From NCBI GenBank assembly GCA_024683955.1, contig JAIKXS010000017.1, positions 62,001-126,000 on the forward strand: 64,000 bases of DNA. Direction: 5' to 3'. Source of the DNA: Desulfovibrio sp. GTDB taxonomy: Bacteria > Desulfobacterota > Desulfovibrionia > Desulfovibrionales > Desulfovibrionaceae. Numbering within the stretch: the stretch's first letter is position 1; each line of letters begins with the position of its first letter. Of the stretch, positions 36,027 through 46,285 are shown one piece after another. Both the position numbers and the translations under genes were made by a program. A model generated the notes under the pieces. The model made no database searches. It saw nothing but the letters and a program-made list of their open reading frames with translations, and had not been told where the DNA came from.

Positions 36027-39000
36027 GCCCTCTCTCCGGCACGAAGAGGAGAATCCTCAGGTTCGGAAGTGATCTTCTGTTTTCCCCGGGACGAAGTGAG
36101 GCGGTCGAAAAAGAGGTAGATCACAGGCGTCGTGTAGAGCGTCAGGACCTGACTTACGAGCAGGCCGCCAACCATCGTAATGCCTAGAGGAATACGCAGT
36201 TCGGAGCCCATACCCTGACAGAGTACGAGCGGCAGCGCGCCAAGAAGCGCAGCCAGGGTCGTCATAAGAATGGGACGGAGGCGAAGACGGCAGGCACTCT
36301 GAATCGCCTCGAGGGGGGAAAGTTTGTCCTTGCGCTCGGCTTCAAGGGCAAAGTCTATCATCATGATGGCGTTTTTCTTGACGATGCCGATCAGCAGAAT
36401 AATTCCGATGATACCGGCTATGCCGAGGTCCATGCGCGCACAGAAGAGGGCGAGAAGTGCCCCGAGGCCGGCTGAGGGCAACGTGGAAATAATGGTGACG
36501 GGATGAATATAGCTTTCGTAAAGCACCCCGAGCACAATGTAGACCGTGACAAGAGCGGCAAGAATAAGCCAGAGCTGATCCACGGAGGAAGAGCCAAAGG
36601 CACGGGCAGCTCCCTGCATCTCAAGGTGCAGGGAATTTGGCAGACCGATCTGCACGCACGTCTCGTAAAGGGCCGTTATCGCCGCCTCAAGCGAAACGTG
36701 TTCGGCGGGCACAAAGGAAATTGTCGCCATGGCGAATTGTCCCTGCCGGGAAAAGCTCAGGGAGGCGGATTCCTCTCTCACACGTACAAGCACGGAAAGA
36801 GGGACCGGCCCGCTGCGGCCCCGGACATGGATGCTTTCAAGATCGGTCGGACCTCTCCTGAAGGCCGGAGCAACCTCAAGTATGACCTTGTACTGATTGG
36901 TCTGGGTGAAAATCGTGGAAATCTGGCGCTGACCGTAGGCGTCGTAGAGCGCGTTATCAATGTCCTCCATGCTTATGCCAAGACGGGAAGCGGCGTCACG
37001 GTTGATGACAAGCCAGAGTCTTCTCCCCTTGGCCTGAAGATCATGGGCCACATGTCCCATTTCCGGACGATCGGAAAGCGCCGCACAGAGTTTTGGCACC
37101 CACTCTTCAAGATCGGACTGATGCAGTGCGTCAACGGAACACTGATACTGAAACCGGGAAATCCTGTCCTCGATGGTCAGATCCTGCACAGGTTGTACGG
37201 CAAGGAAAAGGCCCGGAAGATCAGCGGCCCTCCGCATAAGACGCTCCGCAATACGGGAGGCGCTCTCATCCCGCTCCTCAAGCGGCAGAAGTTTTATGGT
37301 CAGCCGCGATGTGCCGGGACTCTGATTGATGCCATCTACACCGACAAAAAACGTTATGTTTTCGATCGCCTTGTCCGCAAGCAAAAGATCGCTTACCTCC
37401 TTCTGACGCCGCGCCATGCCGGCGAAAGACGTGTCCTGCGGAGCTTCTAAAATCCCCTGAAGTATGCCCGTATCCTGGACGGGAAAAAATCCCTTGGGAA
37501 TAAGGATATACAGAAGAACCGTTGCAAGAAGGGTCGCGCACGCAAGGAAAAGGGTCGCCGTCCTGTGGTCAAGGACATAATGGAGGGTTCTCTCATAAAA
37601 TGCCTGTACACGGGAAAAAAAGAATCCCTCCCCGACATCCCGGCCACCCCCGGGCTTCGGACGCAAAAGGGTTGCGCAAAGCATTGGGGTAAGGGTGAGG
37701 GAAATCACGGCTGAAAGGAGTATGGTTACGGCAAGGGTTGCGGCGAACTCCCTGAAAAGCCGACCTGCGATGTCCCCCATAAAGAGAAGCGGAATCAAAA
37801 CCGCCACGAGAGAAATGGTCAGGGAAAGAATGGTAAAGCCAATCTGCCCGGCTCCAAGCAAGGCCGCCTCAAGTGGCGAATTGCCCTTCTCGTGGAAACG
37901 CACAATATTTTCTATCACCACAATGGCGTCGTCGACCACAAACCCTGTGGCGATCACAAGGGCCATGAGCGTCAGGTTGTTGATGGAATAGTCGAGGAGA
38001 TACATACAGGCAAAGGAGCCCACAAGGGAAAGAGGGACGGCAAGTGCAGGGATAAGGGTTGCCCGGACATCGCGCAGAAAAAGCCATATCACAAAAATGA
38101 CCATGGCTACGGCGAGCAAAAGTTCGCGTTCCACGTCGTGCACGGTCTGCCGGATAGTGTCTGTCCTGTCTGTGGTAATCCTGACATGGACGTTGCCGGG
38201 CAGAGAGTCTATCAGGGTAGGAAGGAGCGTCCGTATCCGCTCGGCGACATTGATCACGTTTGCACCGGGCTGGCGTTGCACGGAGCAGACAATGGCCTGA
38301 CGGAAAGAATCTCTGGAGGAGGAATCAGAAACGTAGGCGGCAAGGCGGACATTTTCAGGTGCATGGGTCACCGCCGCGACATCGGAGAGACGAAGAGGTG
38401 CACCGTTTTTGTAGCCGATAATGGTCCTGGAGTATTCATCGGCCGAGGAAAGCTGATCGTTGGCGTCAATGGAACTTGCCCGTTCCTTTCCGTCAAAGCT
38501 GCCCTTGGAACCACTGACATTGGCCCTTGAAATGGCCTGACGGATGTCCGCAAGGGTAAAACCGGCGCTTGCGAGAATCTTTGGATTGACCTCAATTCGC
38601 ACGGCTGGTCTCTGACCGCCTGAAAGCGTGACCAGTCCGACGCCGAGAACCTGCGAGATCTTTTGGGCAAGACGGGTGTCCACGAGGTCCTCGAGCTCCG
38701 TCATGGGAACAGTATCACTGGTCACGGCGAGGACAAGGATTGGCGGATCCGCCGGATTGACCTTGTTATAGAAGGGAGGATTAGGCAAATCCCTCGGGAG
38801 CAGGCTCGAAGCGGCATTGATGGCCGCCTGTACCTCCTGCTCTGCGCTGTCGAGATCCTTTGTAAGCTCAAACTGGAGGGTAATGACAGACGCACCGGCC
38901 GAGGACTGGGAGATCATCTGTCCAAGGCCAGGCATGGTCCCGAATTGCCGCTCAAGGGGAGCGGTGACCATGGCGCTCACGACCTCCGCACTCGCCCCGG

Positions 39001-39154
39001 GATAAAAAGCCTGAACCTGTATGGTCGGATAATCGATTTCAGGAAGAGCCGAGACAGGAAGGGAACGGTAGCCCAGGAAACCGGCCAGAAGCAGTGCAGC
39101 CATCAGCAGACTTGTGGCGACAGGCCGGAGAATAAAGAGTCGTGAAAAATTCAT
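36023..39154 (-). CDS. mdtB: RND multidrug efflux permease, MdtB-like
   Basis: A 1043-residue RND permease, second of the pair. Begins with [20 protein letters not shown] and carries the proton-relay motif [19 protein letters not shown]. The periplasmic porter domain starts [17 protein letters not shown], typical of the MdtB branch. It overlaps the membrane-fusion protein gene by 4 bp at its start and mdtC by 4 bp at its end, so the three are translationally coupled. Works with MdtA, MdtC and an outer-membrane channel not encoded here. Confidence 0.91.
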   Translation of the reverse strand: MNFSRLFILRPVATSLLMAALLLAGFLGYRSLPVSALPEIDYPTIQVQAFYPGASAEVVSAMVTAPLERQFGTMPGLGQMISQSSAGASVITLQFELTKDLDSAEQEVQAAINAASSLLPRDLPNPPFYNKVNPADPPILVLAVTSDTVPMTELEDLVDTRLAQKISQVLGVGLVTLSGGQRPAVRIEVNPKILASAGFTLADIRQAISRANVSGSKGSFDGKERASSIDANDQLSSADEYSRTIIGYKNGAPLRLSDVAAVTHAPENVRLAAYVSDSSSRDSFRQAIVCSVQRQPGANVINVAERIRTLLPTLIDSLPGNVHVRITTDRTDTIRQTVHDVERELLLAVAMVIFVIWLFLRDVRATLIPALAVPLSLVGSFACMYLLDYSINNLTLMALVIATGFVVDDAIVVIENIVRFHEKGNSPLEAALLGAGQIGFTILSLTISLVAVLIPLLFMGDIAGRLFREFAATLAVTILLSAVISLTLTPMLCATLLRPKPGGGRDVGEGFFFSRVQAFYERTLHYVLDHRTATLFLACATLLATVLLYILIPKGFFPVQDTGILQGILEAPQDTSFAGMARRQKEVSDLLLADKAIENITFFVGVDGINQSPGTSRLTIKLLPLEERDESASRIAERLMRRAADLPGLFLAVQPVQDLTIEDRISRFQYQCSVDALHQSDLEEWVPKLCAALSDRPEMGHVAHDLQAKGRRLWLVINRDAASRLGISMEDIDNALYDAYGQRQISTIFTQTNQYKVILEVAPAFRRGPTDLESIHVRGRSGPVPLSVLVRVREESASLSFSRQGQFAMATISFVPAEHVSLEAAITALYETCVQIGLPNSLHLEMQGAARAFGSSSVDQLWLILAALVTVYIVLGVLYESYIHPVTIISTLPSAGLGALLALFCARMDLGIAGIIGIILLIGIVKKNAIMMIDFALEAERKDKLSPLEAIQSACRLRLRPILMTTLAALLGALPLVLCQGMGSELRIPLGITMVGGLLVSQVLTLYTTPVIYLFFDRLTSSRGKQKITSEPEDSPLRAGERA

Positions 39155-40353
39155 ATCTGCTCGGCTCTGTCTGTCTGCACCTCTCCGGCAAGCCGAACCT
39201 CAGCCCCGTCACGCAGTCTGTCAAGCCCGTCCACCACCACTTCCTCGCCGGCGGAAAGTCCCTTTTTCACCACAACAAAACGGGGTGTTTCAAGGCCTGT
39301 TTCAACAAATCGAAGACTGCATCGCCCGCTGGCAAACGCCCCTGTCCGGGAAGAGCTGTCCCCCCCGGCCATATCCCTTGTCACAACATACACGTAGTGT
39401 CCCTTTGAGCCAATCTGCACGGCCGAAAGGGGAATGGTCAGGGCGTTCTGCTCAACAGCAACACAAAGTCTCGCATTCACGAACTGATTGGCATAAAGAC
39501 TCTTGTCAGCGTTCTCAAAGCGGGCCTTCAGTCGCACCGTTCCCGTCTCCCGATCAATCTGATTATCAAGAGAAAGCAGGGTTCCCCTGGCAAGCAGGTG
39601 TTTCTGCTCCCGATCCCAGGCCTGCACGAGAAGTTGCTTCTTGCCGCCCTGAAAGGCACTGACCACATCTGAAATCACCGTTTCGGGCAACGTAAAGAGG
39701 ACATCGCAGGGACTCACCTCGGTGATCCGCACAATACCCTCGCTGTCACTGGCGCTTATCTGATTCCCGACATCCACCTTTCGTAAGCCCGCAACACCTC
39801 CGGCAGGCGCGGTTATGCGGCTGTATTCGACCTGCAGCCGTGCCGTCTCGCAGGCCGCCTGATCCGCTCTGACCGCACCTTCGTACTGTGAGACCAGGGC
39901 TTTTTGGGTATCATACTTCTGACGTTCAACGTAATCGCTTTTGACAAGAGAGGCGTAGCGGGAAAGATCGCGCCGCGCATTGGCAAGCTGGGCCTGATCG
40001 GCAGCAAGGCGCCCCTTAGCCTCTGCAAGCTGGGCCTCATACTGTCTCGGATCAATCTCGGCCAGGAGCGTACCCGCCTGAACACGCTGACCCTCCTGAA
40101 AATGCAGGGCAATCAGCTGCCCGCTGACACGGCTTCTGACAAGGACATCACTGGAGGGCAACACCGTGCCAAGACCCGTGAGAAAGCGGGGCACGTCCTG
40201 CACAAGTGATTTGGCCGTACGCACCGGTGCGGCACTGCCTTGAGGTTTCATGGGAGTTTTTGCCCCAAAAAAAGAACCCGACAGGAAATAAAGGGATATT
40301 GCAATACACAAGCCGCCCGCAATCCACAGGCCGCGCCGGGGTACTATTGGCAT
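39151..40353 (-). CDS. mdtA: RND efflux periplasmic adaptor (membrane-fusion protein), MdtA-like
   Basis: A 400-residue adaptor linking the RND pumps to the outer-membrane channel. ATG at 40353 is preferred over an upstream start because GGAG lies six bases before it and the protein then begins with a proper signal-anchor ([19 protein letters not shown]). The barrel and hairpin domains are typical: [40 protein letters not shown] and [20 protein letters not shown]. First gene of the mdtABC-like operon. No two-component or TetR regulator is adjacent. Confidence 0.92.
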   Translation of the reverse strand: MPIVPRRGLWIAGGLCIAISLYFLSGSFFGAKTPMKPQGSAAPVRTAKSLVQDVPRFLTGLGTVLPSSDVLVRSRVSGQLIALHFQEGQRVQAGTLLAEIDPRQYEAQLAEAKGRLAADQAQLANARRDLSRYASLVKSDYVERQKYDTQKALVSQYEGAVRADQAACETARLQVEYSRITAPAGGVAGLRKVDVGNQISASDSEGIVRITEVSPCDVLFTLPETVISDVVSAFQGGKKQLLVQAWDREQKHLLARGTLLSLDNQIDRETGTVRLKARFENADKSLYANQFVNARLCVAVEQNALTIPLSAVQIGSKGHYVYVVTRDMAGGDSSSRTGAFASGRCSLRFVETGLETPRFVVVKKGLSAGEEVVVDGLDRLRDGAEVRLAGEVQTDRAEQI

Positions 40354-41172
40354 GAGAGACTCCGGAGGCAGAAGGCAAGAAACCCACAAAATCAAAAGGC
40401 ACAAAATATGGCGTAACTATAGTCAAGTCCGCTCTAAAAAGCAAAGGAAGCCCCTCCAGCCCGTCACCGGAAGGAGGCTTGTGGTCCGGGAAGGAGAGGC
40501 TGCTGCTTCGCATGCCAATCTTTTACGGTACTGTAGCAAGTGTGCAGAAACCGGAACAAAATGTCCGCAGCAGGGAAGATCATTGCCTTTTTCCATATAT
40601 CAACTATGCTCTGGAAATATCGTACCTGCCGCGGACTTTTCCGCGCCAATCGGCACAAAAAAGCAGGCTACAGTCTCTTTTCAGGCGGATAATGATCTGT
40701 CTTAATCCAGACGGAGCCTGCCTTCGCGGATCAGTGCGGTTCTTACTTCGGGCTCTCTTGTAACACGGGGTATTGCAGAAATCTTCCGCCACTATCCAGG
40801 CCACATACTCACATCGCGCACCGGACAAAAAAACATGATAAAACGCTGACAGCGTTACAGCGGAACCTCGCCGTCAACCGGCAGAAACACAGATTCCGGC
40901 GGCAGATGCGGCAGCATACGGACCGATACTCCTTCAACATGCTCCATCCACAAACAGTACATGCCAGCCACACGTGGAGGCAGTGCCGTGAAGACCTGCA
41001 GAATGAATGGAGAAGAAAGGGCCGCGCCAAAGCAGAAAGCCGCTGTGCAGAGGTCCCCACAGGCCCCTACCGATATGCCCCCTGTCCTTGACAGGGGAGA
41101 CTCGCAACGTGGAAAGATCCCTGTCAAAAGGAGGCAGCCGGCCGGCAGAACACCTGTCGGGGCTGAAGAAGC
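40354..41172. other. Long intergenic region between the divergent mdtA and HtrA genes
   Basis: No convincing gene. Frames such as 40855-41127 on the reverse strand read protein-like in places but lack a ribosome binding site and relatives I recognise. Contains the hairpin 41079-41097. Promoters for both flanking genes must be here, but I cannot place them with confidence. Confidence 0.5.
41079..41097. repeat. Perfect hairpin upstream of the HtrA gene
   Basis: CCCCTGTC (41079-41086) pairs perfectly with GACAGGGG (41090-41097) across CTT, 75 nt before the HtrA start. No U-tract on either side. Function unknown. Confidence 0.5.
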
Positions 41173-42489
41173 ATGCCAAAAAACCTTTCTTTTTTCCTAC
41201 TTTCCCTCTTTCTGCTTTTTCCATCGTCCCTTACGGCCGCGCCATCAGAGGGTTCGCCACGGGCCACCCCCATTGTTCGCGTTGTCCGTCAAAGTCAGGC
41301 TGCGGTGTGCAATATCACCTGCACACAGATCCGTGACCGTCAGGCATCTCCCCTTGATCTCTTTTTCGGATTTCCCGGTTCTATCCAGAACGCCCCAAGA
41401 CACCAGAAACGTGTCAGCCTCGGCTCCGGCGTCATCGTGGATGGCCAAAAGGGACTCGTTCTTACCAACGCCCACGTTATAGCAGGCAGCGATGAAATCA
41501 TGGTCCATCTTCAGGACGGTCGAAGCTTTAAAGCCGAGGTCCGCGGGGCAGAGCCGGATTTTGACATAGCAATTCTCGCCCTGAAAAATGCCTCGGACCT
41601 TCCCGAACTTCCTCTCGGAGACTCAAGCGACCTTGTCCCCGGGGAGACAGTTATTGCTATAGGCAATCCCTTCGGCTTCAGCCATACAGTGACGACTGGT
41701 GTTGTTTCCGCCCTTGGCCGGACCATCAACTGTCGGAGCGGAACGCTGACAGATCTGATCCAGACCGACGCCGCCATTAATCCGGGAAACAGCGGAGGCC
41801 CCCTCCTCAATCTTGAAGGTCGTCTTGTGGGCATAAATACCGCGACTGACACAAGGGCCGAAGGGATCGGCTTTGCCATTCCAGTCAACAAGGTCCGTCG
41901 TGTCATGGAAAGTCTCGTCCATAACACCCGCATTTCTCCCTACTGGCTCGGCATCCTGGCCGAAGACCTGGATGGACAGACCGCGTGGACACTCGGCCTT
42001 GATTCACAGACAGGAATCCTCATCACGGCCGTATTCGAAAAAACACCGGCTGCCGGAGCCGGCATTGCCCCTGGAGATATTCTTCAAAGCATCAACGACT
42101 CCCCCATACGAGATCGCCACGATTACGTCGGATTACTGAGAAATCAGACAGGAGACCCTCTCGCACTCAAACTCATCCGTGACGGCAGGGAATTCCGTAC
42201 GACCCTCACGCCTGCCCCCTTTACGGACGCGATCGCCGAGGCGCTCATGAGAGAGCGCTGGGGCCTCAGGGTGCGGGGAACGGGAAAATACGTTCTTATA
42301 CAAGATGTGCGGCACGGAGGTCCGGCCGATTTTCTCCGTCCGGGAGACCGCATACTCGCCGTGGGGGGGCTGGGAATTGCTTCGGTTGCCGATATGCTGC
42401 AGGCGTTTCGAAAGGAGCGGATGGCCCAGCAGATACTTCTCCAGGTAGTCCGGGGCGGACGCGCGTATTATGCCCGGCTTCAACTCTGA
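41173..42489 (+). CDS. Periplasmic HtrA/Deg family serine protease
   Basis: A 438-residue envelope quality-control protease. A signal peptide is clear (FFLLSLFLLFPSSLTAAPS, cleavage near AAP). The catalytic triad is His in LTNAHVIAG near residue 99, Asp in EPDFDIAIL near 131 and Ser in NPGNSGGPL near 206. Two PDZ domains follow (SPYWLGILAEDL onward, then RGTGKYVLIQDVRHGGPADF). Two extra cysteines occur near the mature N-terminus (AAVCNITCTQ), unusual for the family. The ATG has only a weak GAAGAAG upstream. It stands alone. DegP/DegQ/DegS cannot be told apart, but two PDZ domains argue against DegS. Confidence 0.93.
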   Translation: MPKNLSFFLLSLFLLFPSSLTAAPSEGSPRATPIVRVVRQSQAAVCNITCTQIRDRQASPLDLFFGFPGSIQNAPRHQKRVSLGSGVIVDGQKGLVLTNAHVIAGSDEIMVHLQDGRSFKAEVRGAEPDFDIAILALKNASDLPELPLGDSSDLVPGETVIAIGNPFGFSHTVTTGVVSALGRTINCRSGTLTDLIQTDAAINPGNSGGPLLNLEGRLVGINTATDTRAEGIGFAIPVNKVRRVMESLVHNTRISPYWLGILAEDLDGQTAWTLGLDSQTGILITAVFEKTPAAGAGIAPGDILQSINDSPIRDRHDYVGLLRNQTGDPLALKLIRDGREFRTTLTPAPFTDAIAEALMRERWGLRVRGTGKYVLIQDVRHGGPADFLRPGDRILAVGGLGIASVADMLQAFRKERMAQQILLQVVRGGRAYYARLQL

Positions 42490-42564
42490 AAGTCCCGAAC
42501 GGCGGGCAAAAATACAGGATAAAACGCCTTTGCAATTCATTTTCATTAATATTTTTTTTCCTTC

Positions 42565-42593
42565 TTGACACATCTTGGGAGGCAAGCTAAGCC
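42565..42593 (+). promoter_or_regulatory. Probable promoter of the ferredoxin gene
   Basis: TTGACA (42565-42570), a 17-nt spacer and TAAGCC (42588-42593). The -10 box is weak but the position, 60 nt before the start codon, suits a highly expressed small gene. Confidence 0.5.
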
Positions 42594-42653
42594 TAAGAAC
42601 ACGGAACTAACATCGTTAGCCGTAAGCCCAAAATTTTTATTGGAGGAAGATCT

Positions 42654-42842
42654 ATGTCCTACAATGTTACCGTTAACCACGACAAGTGTGTTGGCTGTGG
42701 TGAATGTGTTGATGTCTGCCCTGTTGAAGTCTACGAACTGAAAGATGGCAAGTCCGAACCCGTTAACTATGAAGAGTGCCTGGGATGTGAATCCTGTGTT
42801 GAAGTCTGTGAATCAGATGCCATCACAGTCGAGGAAGCGTAG
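42654..42842 (+). CDS. 2[4Fe-4S] ferredoxin
   Basis: A 62-residue low-potential electron carrier of the cytoplasm. Two CxxCxxCxxxC clusters are complete: CVGCGECVDVCP at residues 12-23 and CLGCESCVEVCE at about 43-54. The second lacks the usual proline after its last cysteine. Highly acidic, as in Desulfovibrio ferredoxins. Excellent TGGAGGAAGATCT site before the ATG, plus promoter and hairpin terminator, so it is a strong single-gene unit. Partner enzymes (pyruvate:ferredoxin oxidoreductase, hydrogenase) are outside the window. Confidence 0.96.
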   Translation: MSYNVTVNHDKCVGCGECVDVCPVEVYELKDGKSEPVNYEECLGCESCVEVCESDAITVEEA

Positions 42843-43899
42843 ACTATATCACCTTTTGCCCGGAGCAAGGCAGGCACAACACGTTCCCGCGTTGCTTACG
42901 CCACCGGACGTACAGTCTGGCACTATGGCATAGGGTCATGTATTTCGGGCGGCAGAAATGCCGCCTGAAACATACATAGGGCCTGTTTACCGATATATTA
43001 CGACCCGGTGCAACAAGGATCGGTTACGGGCAGAACAGGTGCATGAAGACAGAGACCCTCGAACCGAAGTCGGCAGCGCTGAACCCCGTCCCGGAAACTG
43101 CCGATGCAGGAATACGATTACTGCGGGCCCTTTTCCCGAATAGTATTCCGCCTCATTTGCCAGGAGGCGCCTTAAGGGCGAAAAGGGAACATTCACACCC
43201 ATCAGAAAGCAGCCTGATTTCCGGAAGAACGACCTTACGCGGGAACATATGGGTGGCCTCACCGGATACGAGAATGCTGGGCCGGCAACGACAGGGCCGG
43301 CAATTCAACTGTTCCGAACAGGGACGGTGCTGCTGATTGACAGAAATCCCCTTCCCGTCGGCGATGGAACACCTGTCGCGCCCCGGAACGACTACTGAGC
43401 CGGAGCGTAATGCCCCCTGTGCAGGCCTGCCTTCTTTTTGACGTGCCAGCCCCCGATTCCGGAACCGGTTTCTTCTTTCGGTGCACCGAAAAATCACTTT
43501 TTCCGCCATACCGGAATCCCCACGGCATGGTATTTACGTATTACGCCGTATGCACTGCGTTTTTTTGCTAAATTCATACGGTAGCCTCCTTCTTGGTAAC
43601 GCCGGCAGCGCCCTGGAAGTATGACTACCGTCTTTATTTTGATTTTTTTCACCCTTTCTCTGCTTCACGCTCCGTCTACCGAAAAAACGGGCCGCCGGCT
43701 TCACGCGAAACGTCGAACCCCGGAAGTTCCCCGGACAGCCGGGAGATGTCCTGAGATTACAAAACCTCCAGCACGCCGGCAGATTTGACTTGCGGCAGAG
43801 GTGTCAGGGAAGCTATATCAAGAACCAGAACGTTTCTTTCCCGTATTTTCCGTACGCTTCTTGTTTGAAGAACCGCACATCCGCGCTAAGGACACCCTC
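42843..43899. other. Kilobase without a recognisable gene
   Basis: No frame here has both a ribosome binding site and a recognisable protein. A 55-codon frame at 43621 with a hydrophobic start (MTTVFILIFFTLSLLHAPS) is possible but unconvincing. The sequence has normal GC and scattered short hairpins, which suggests a decayed gene or an unrecognised RNA. The ferredoxin terminator is at 42943-42970. Confidence 0.5.
42943..42970 (+). terminator. Hairpin terminator of the ferredoxin gene
   Basis: A 12-bp stem (TTTCGGGCGGCA 42943-42954 with TGCCGCCTGAAA 42959-42970, one G-U) and a GAAA loop. The core 18 bases are identical to the hairpin at 1627-1644. The tail is not U-rich, so it may stabilise the 3' end rather than terminate on its own. 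Confidence 0.6.
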
Positions 43900-44562
43900 A
43901 TGATACCCGATCTCACACCGATTTTTTCCCGATATGAAGCACTTCGCCAGGAAGTTGACGCGCTCTTTCAGACCGTAACACGCCAGTTTCCCGAATGTGT
44001 TCATTGCCAAAAAGGCTGCAACGACTGCTGCAGCGCCCTTTTCGATCTTTCCTTTGTCGAAGCCATGTACATCAACAAGGCCTTTGAAAAAGCCTTTGAT
44101 TACGGGAAGGAACGCTCTGATATTCTGACCCGTGCGAGTGACGTGGACAGAAAGCTCACACGGCTAAAACGAGAACTCTTCAAGCTTGAAAAAAACGGCA
44201 CACCCGAGGAGGAAATCATGCGGAAGGCAGCGGAAGCACGCATGCCCTGCCCTCTTCTCGGCAACGAGGGCACATGCCTTCTCTATGAAGCCCGCCCCAT
44301 AACATGCCGGATATATGGAATTCCGACAGCCATTGCCGCTGAAAGCCATGTCTGCGGGCTCTCAGACTTCTCACCCCATGCGACCTATCCCACCGTCAAA
44401 ATGGATAAAATTCAGGCACGCCTTGAGGCAATGAGCGCGGACATCGCAAGTCTCACGGGATCAAGATTTACCCTTGACCAAGTATATGTTCCTCTTTCCA
44501 TGGCCCTGCTGACCAGGTATGATGAGCAGTATCTGGGCATCTCGCCCGCCAAGGAGGACTGA
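43900..44562 (+). CDS. YkgJ family cysteine cluster protein
   Basis: A 220-residue member of the CxxCxxxxC (YkgJ) cysteine-cluster family, thought to bind zinc or an Fe-S cluster; function unknown. The cluster motif is CVHCQKGCNDCC near residue 32, followed by a helical segment. CPLLGNEGTCLLYEARPITCRIYG with further cysteines completes the site. ATG at 43900 has AAGGA seven bases upstream; the frame extends further 5' without a better start. It overlaps the next gene by one base (TGATG), so the pair is co-translated and probably functionally linked. Confidence 0.88.
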   Translation: MIPDLTPIFSRYEALRQEVDALFQTVTRQFPECVHCQKGCNDCCSALFDLSFVEAMYINKAFEKAFDYGKERSDILTRASDVDRKLTRLKRELFKLEKNGTPEEEIMRKAAEARMPCPLLGNEGTCLLYEARPITCRIYGIPTAIAAESHVCGLSDFSPHATYPTVKMDKIQARLEAMSADIASLTGSRFTLDQVYVPLSMALLTRYDEQYLGISPAKED

Positions 44563-45014
44563 TGGCCCCGCGCATCCCTTCATATATTTTCGAAGCCACT
44601 TCGGAGAATCAGAACCTGACAAGTGCCCAGGAAGTCCTCAAACGGCAAATTTACGAAAAGATGCGCCCCGCCCGTCGAAAATTTATCGACAGACTCGGCT
44701 ATGATAACTGGGATCCCTTTCAGGAACCCAATCATCCGCTTGACATGCGGGTGGATGCCGGTATGCGCACAACAGAGCAATTGCTTTCGCAATTTCTGAA
44801 AAGCCTTGGAGATGAGGAAATCAGTTCCGTCTACCGGAAGGGCGCCCTTGACTGTGTCATGGGCGTCATAACGAAGGATGAAAAATACCGCGGAATTTTT
44901 GACTTTTGCCTTTGGTACTATGATCTTCTGAAAAAGGAGGGCCGGCTCTCAAAAACATCACAGGAATTTCAAGCATTCCTGCACGGGGCAAGACCAAAAG
45001 ATCAGGAAGCCTGA
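44562..45014 (+). CDS. Hypothetical protein co-translated with the YkgJ-like protein
   Basis: A 150-residue soluble, mostly helical protein that I do not recognise. It is acidic/basic mixed with a distinctive centre (RRKFIDRLGYDNWDPFQEPNHPLD) and a C-terminal helix (GIFDFCLWYYDLLKKEGRL). No signal peptide or membrane segment. AAGGAGGACTG precedes the ATG, which shares one base with the upstream stop codon. That coupling implies a role with the cysteine-cluster protein. Probably conserved among Desulfovibrionaceae, but I cannot check. Confidence 0.8.
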   Translation: MAPRIPSYIFEATSENQNLTSAQEVLKRQIYEKMRPARRKFIDRLGYDNWDPFQEPNHPLDMRVDAGMRTTEQLLSQFLKSLGDEEISSVYRKGALDCVMGVITKDEKYRGIFDFCLWYYDLLKKEGRLSKTSQEFQAFLHGARPKDQEA

Positions 45015-45160
45015 CCGTACGTCACACGTTCGTCTCCTACCATGCGCCACGATGCTCGCATGCGTGTATGCATGAGATCTTGCGTGCCCTTCCCGTCACA
45101 CTCAAACAATGGAGGCAGTGTTTTCAGTCCGGCAGGACTGGGGTTCTACGCTGAAACAAC

Positions 45161-45793
45161 ATGAAAGAACGATACGACAACATAGACGAGTATATCAGAG
45201 ATCTCAAAGACGCCATTGCTCAAAACGATCAATGCGCCAACCACCATTATAATCTTGCTCAGGCCCTTCTCTCCAAACGAGATTTCGTTGGCGCAGAAGA
45301 ATCGCTTCTTGAGGCCATACGCAATTCTCCCCGCATGGCGGAAGCCTATGTACAGCTTGGGGGGATATGCCTGCAGCGCGGCGACCTTGAAGGCTGCCTG
45401 CGCTACAACCAGGAAGCGGCCAATTGCCGCCCTCAGTATGCCATAGCCTACAGCAATATAGCCTTTGTCCATATCCAGAAAGGCGAGCCAGACAAGGCCG
45501 TGGCCGCTCTTACCAAGGCTCTTTCATGGTCGCCCAATTTTATTCAGGCAAGAAATGAACTGGCGACAGCCTATTACATGCAGGGGAATTTCACGGGAAG
45601 TGAGGAGGCCTGCCGTGCCGTGATCAAACAGGAACCAGGCTTTGCTCCGGCATGGAACAATCTTGCCCTTGCCCTCTTTGACCAGGGACGCTTTGATGAG
45701 GCGTGTGAGGCCTGTGACAAGGCCATAGAGCTGGGGTTTGACGTACAGGAAGGTTTTTTGGAGGAACTGAAGCCTCACAGAAAAAAAGCCTAA
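45161..45793 (+). CDS. Tetratricopeptide repeat protein
   Basis: A 210-residue protein made of about five TPR units from residue 25 to 195 (HHYNLAQALLSKRDFVGAEESLLEAIRNSP is a good example, followed by AYVQLGGICLQRGDLEGCL and AWNNLALALFDQGRFDEACEACDKAIELG). No signal peptide, so likely a cytoplasmic scaffold. Partner unknown. Separated by about 150 bp from the preceding pair and ended by a strong terminator at 45943-45983. Confidence 0.9.
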   Translation: MKERYDNIDEYIRDLKDAIAQNDQCANHHYNLAQALLSKRDFVGAEESLLEAIRNSPRMAEAYVQLGGICLQRGDLEGCLRYNQEAANCRPQYAIAYSNIAFVHIQKGEPDKAVAALTKALSWSPNFIQARNELATAYYMQGNFTGSEEACRAVIKQEPGFAPAWNNLALALFDQGRFDEACEACDKAIELGFDVQEGFLEELKPHRKKA

Positions 45794-45942
45794 TGCCAGG
45801 CTTTGAGGAGATATTACCCCGTTACTAAGCGGACATGGATTCCCGCACGGCTTCAGGATGCCAGTGGGGGATGCGCTGCTTCCATGGGGTAGTACCTGAC
45901 GCGGGATACCTATTTTTGCGAAGTACACTTTCGTTCAAACAG

Positions 45943-45983
45943 GCCTGTCATGCTGCTTACAAGCAGGTTGACAGGCTTTTTTT
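45943..45983 (+). terminator. Strong intrinsic terminator after the TPR gene
   Basis: GCCTGTCA (45943-45950) pairs with TGACAGGC (45969-45976), with an inner CTGCTT/AAGCAG stem, then TTTTTTTG. It may also serve the leftward gene that ends at 45992. Confidence 0.9.
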
Positions 45984-45991
45984 GTCATAAC

Positions 45992-46285
45992 TCAGCGCAG
46001 CAACTCAAGAAGTCGCTGGACACGGTCACGGTTGAGCCCTGAATGGATACGCAAAAGCGCCTCATTTTGCTCCTGCGCCTCCTTCTCCACCATGGTCAAG
46101 ACCTGCTCCACCTCCGATGACGTCAGATAGTGCGGATCGGGCCTTCGTGGCATGGAGTACGCTTCAGCCGCGGAACTTGCCACACGGATGTCGTTCTCAA
46201 CGGGAAGCATCCCGTTGACACGCTCCTGAAAAGTCTGGACAGAAGCTCCGAAATCATTGTTTCTGGGAAAAACATTCAGCTGCAT
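45992..46285 (-). CDS. Small hypothetical protein
   Basis: A 97-residue protein not recognised. ATG at 46285 follows AGGAGTCCCGT, so it is translated well. The longer upstream frame is not credible. Begins MQLNVFPRNNDFGASVQTFQ. The C-terminal half is helical and charged (SSEVEQVLTMVEKEAQEQNE, then LNRDRVQRLLELLR). No membrane segment. The layout of a disordered start and helical end resembles small anti-sigma or chaperone-like proteins such as FlgM, but no diagnostic motif is present. Confidence 0.75.
   Translation of the reverse strand: MQLNVFPRNNDFGASVQTFQERVNGMLPVENDIRVASSAAEAYSMPRRPDPHYLTSSEVEQVLTMVEKEAQEQNEALLRIHSGLNRDRVQRLLELLR

Noticed and set aside
40855..41127. Reverse-strand 90-residue frame before the HtrA gene
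   Set aside because: It reads partly protein-like but has no ribosome binding site, and its 5' part crosses the 41079-41097 hairpin.
43621..43788. 55-codon frame with hydrophobic N-terminus
   Set aside because: Only a marginal GGAAG site, a basic low-complexity tail and no relatives I recognise. Kept as a note in the gap entry.
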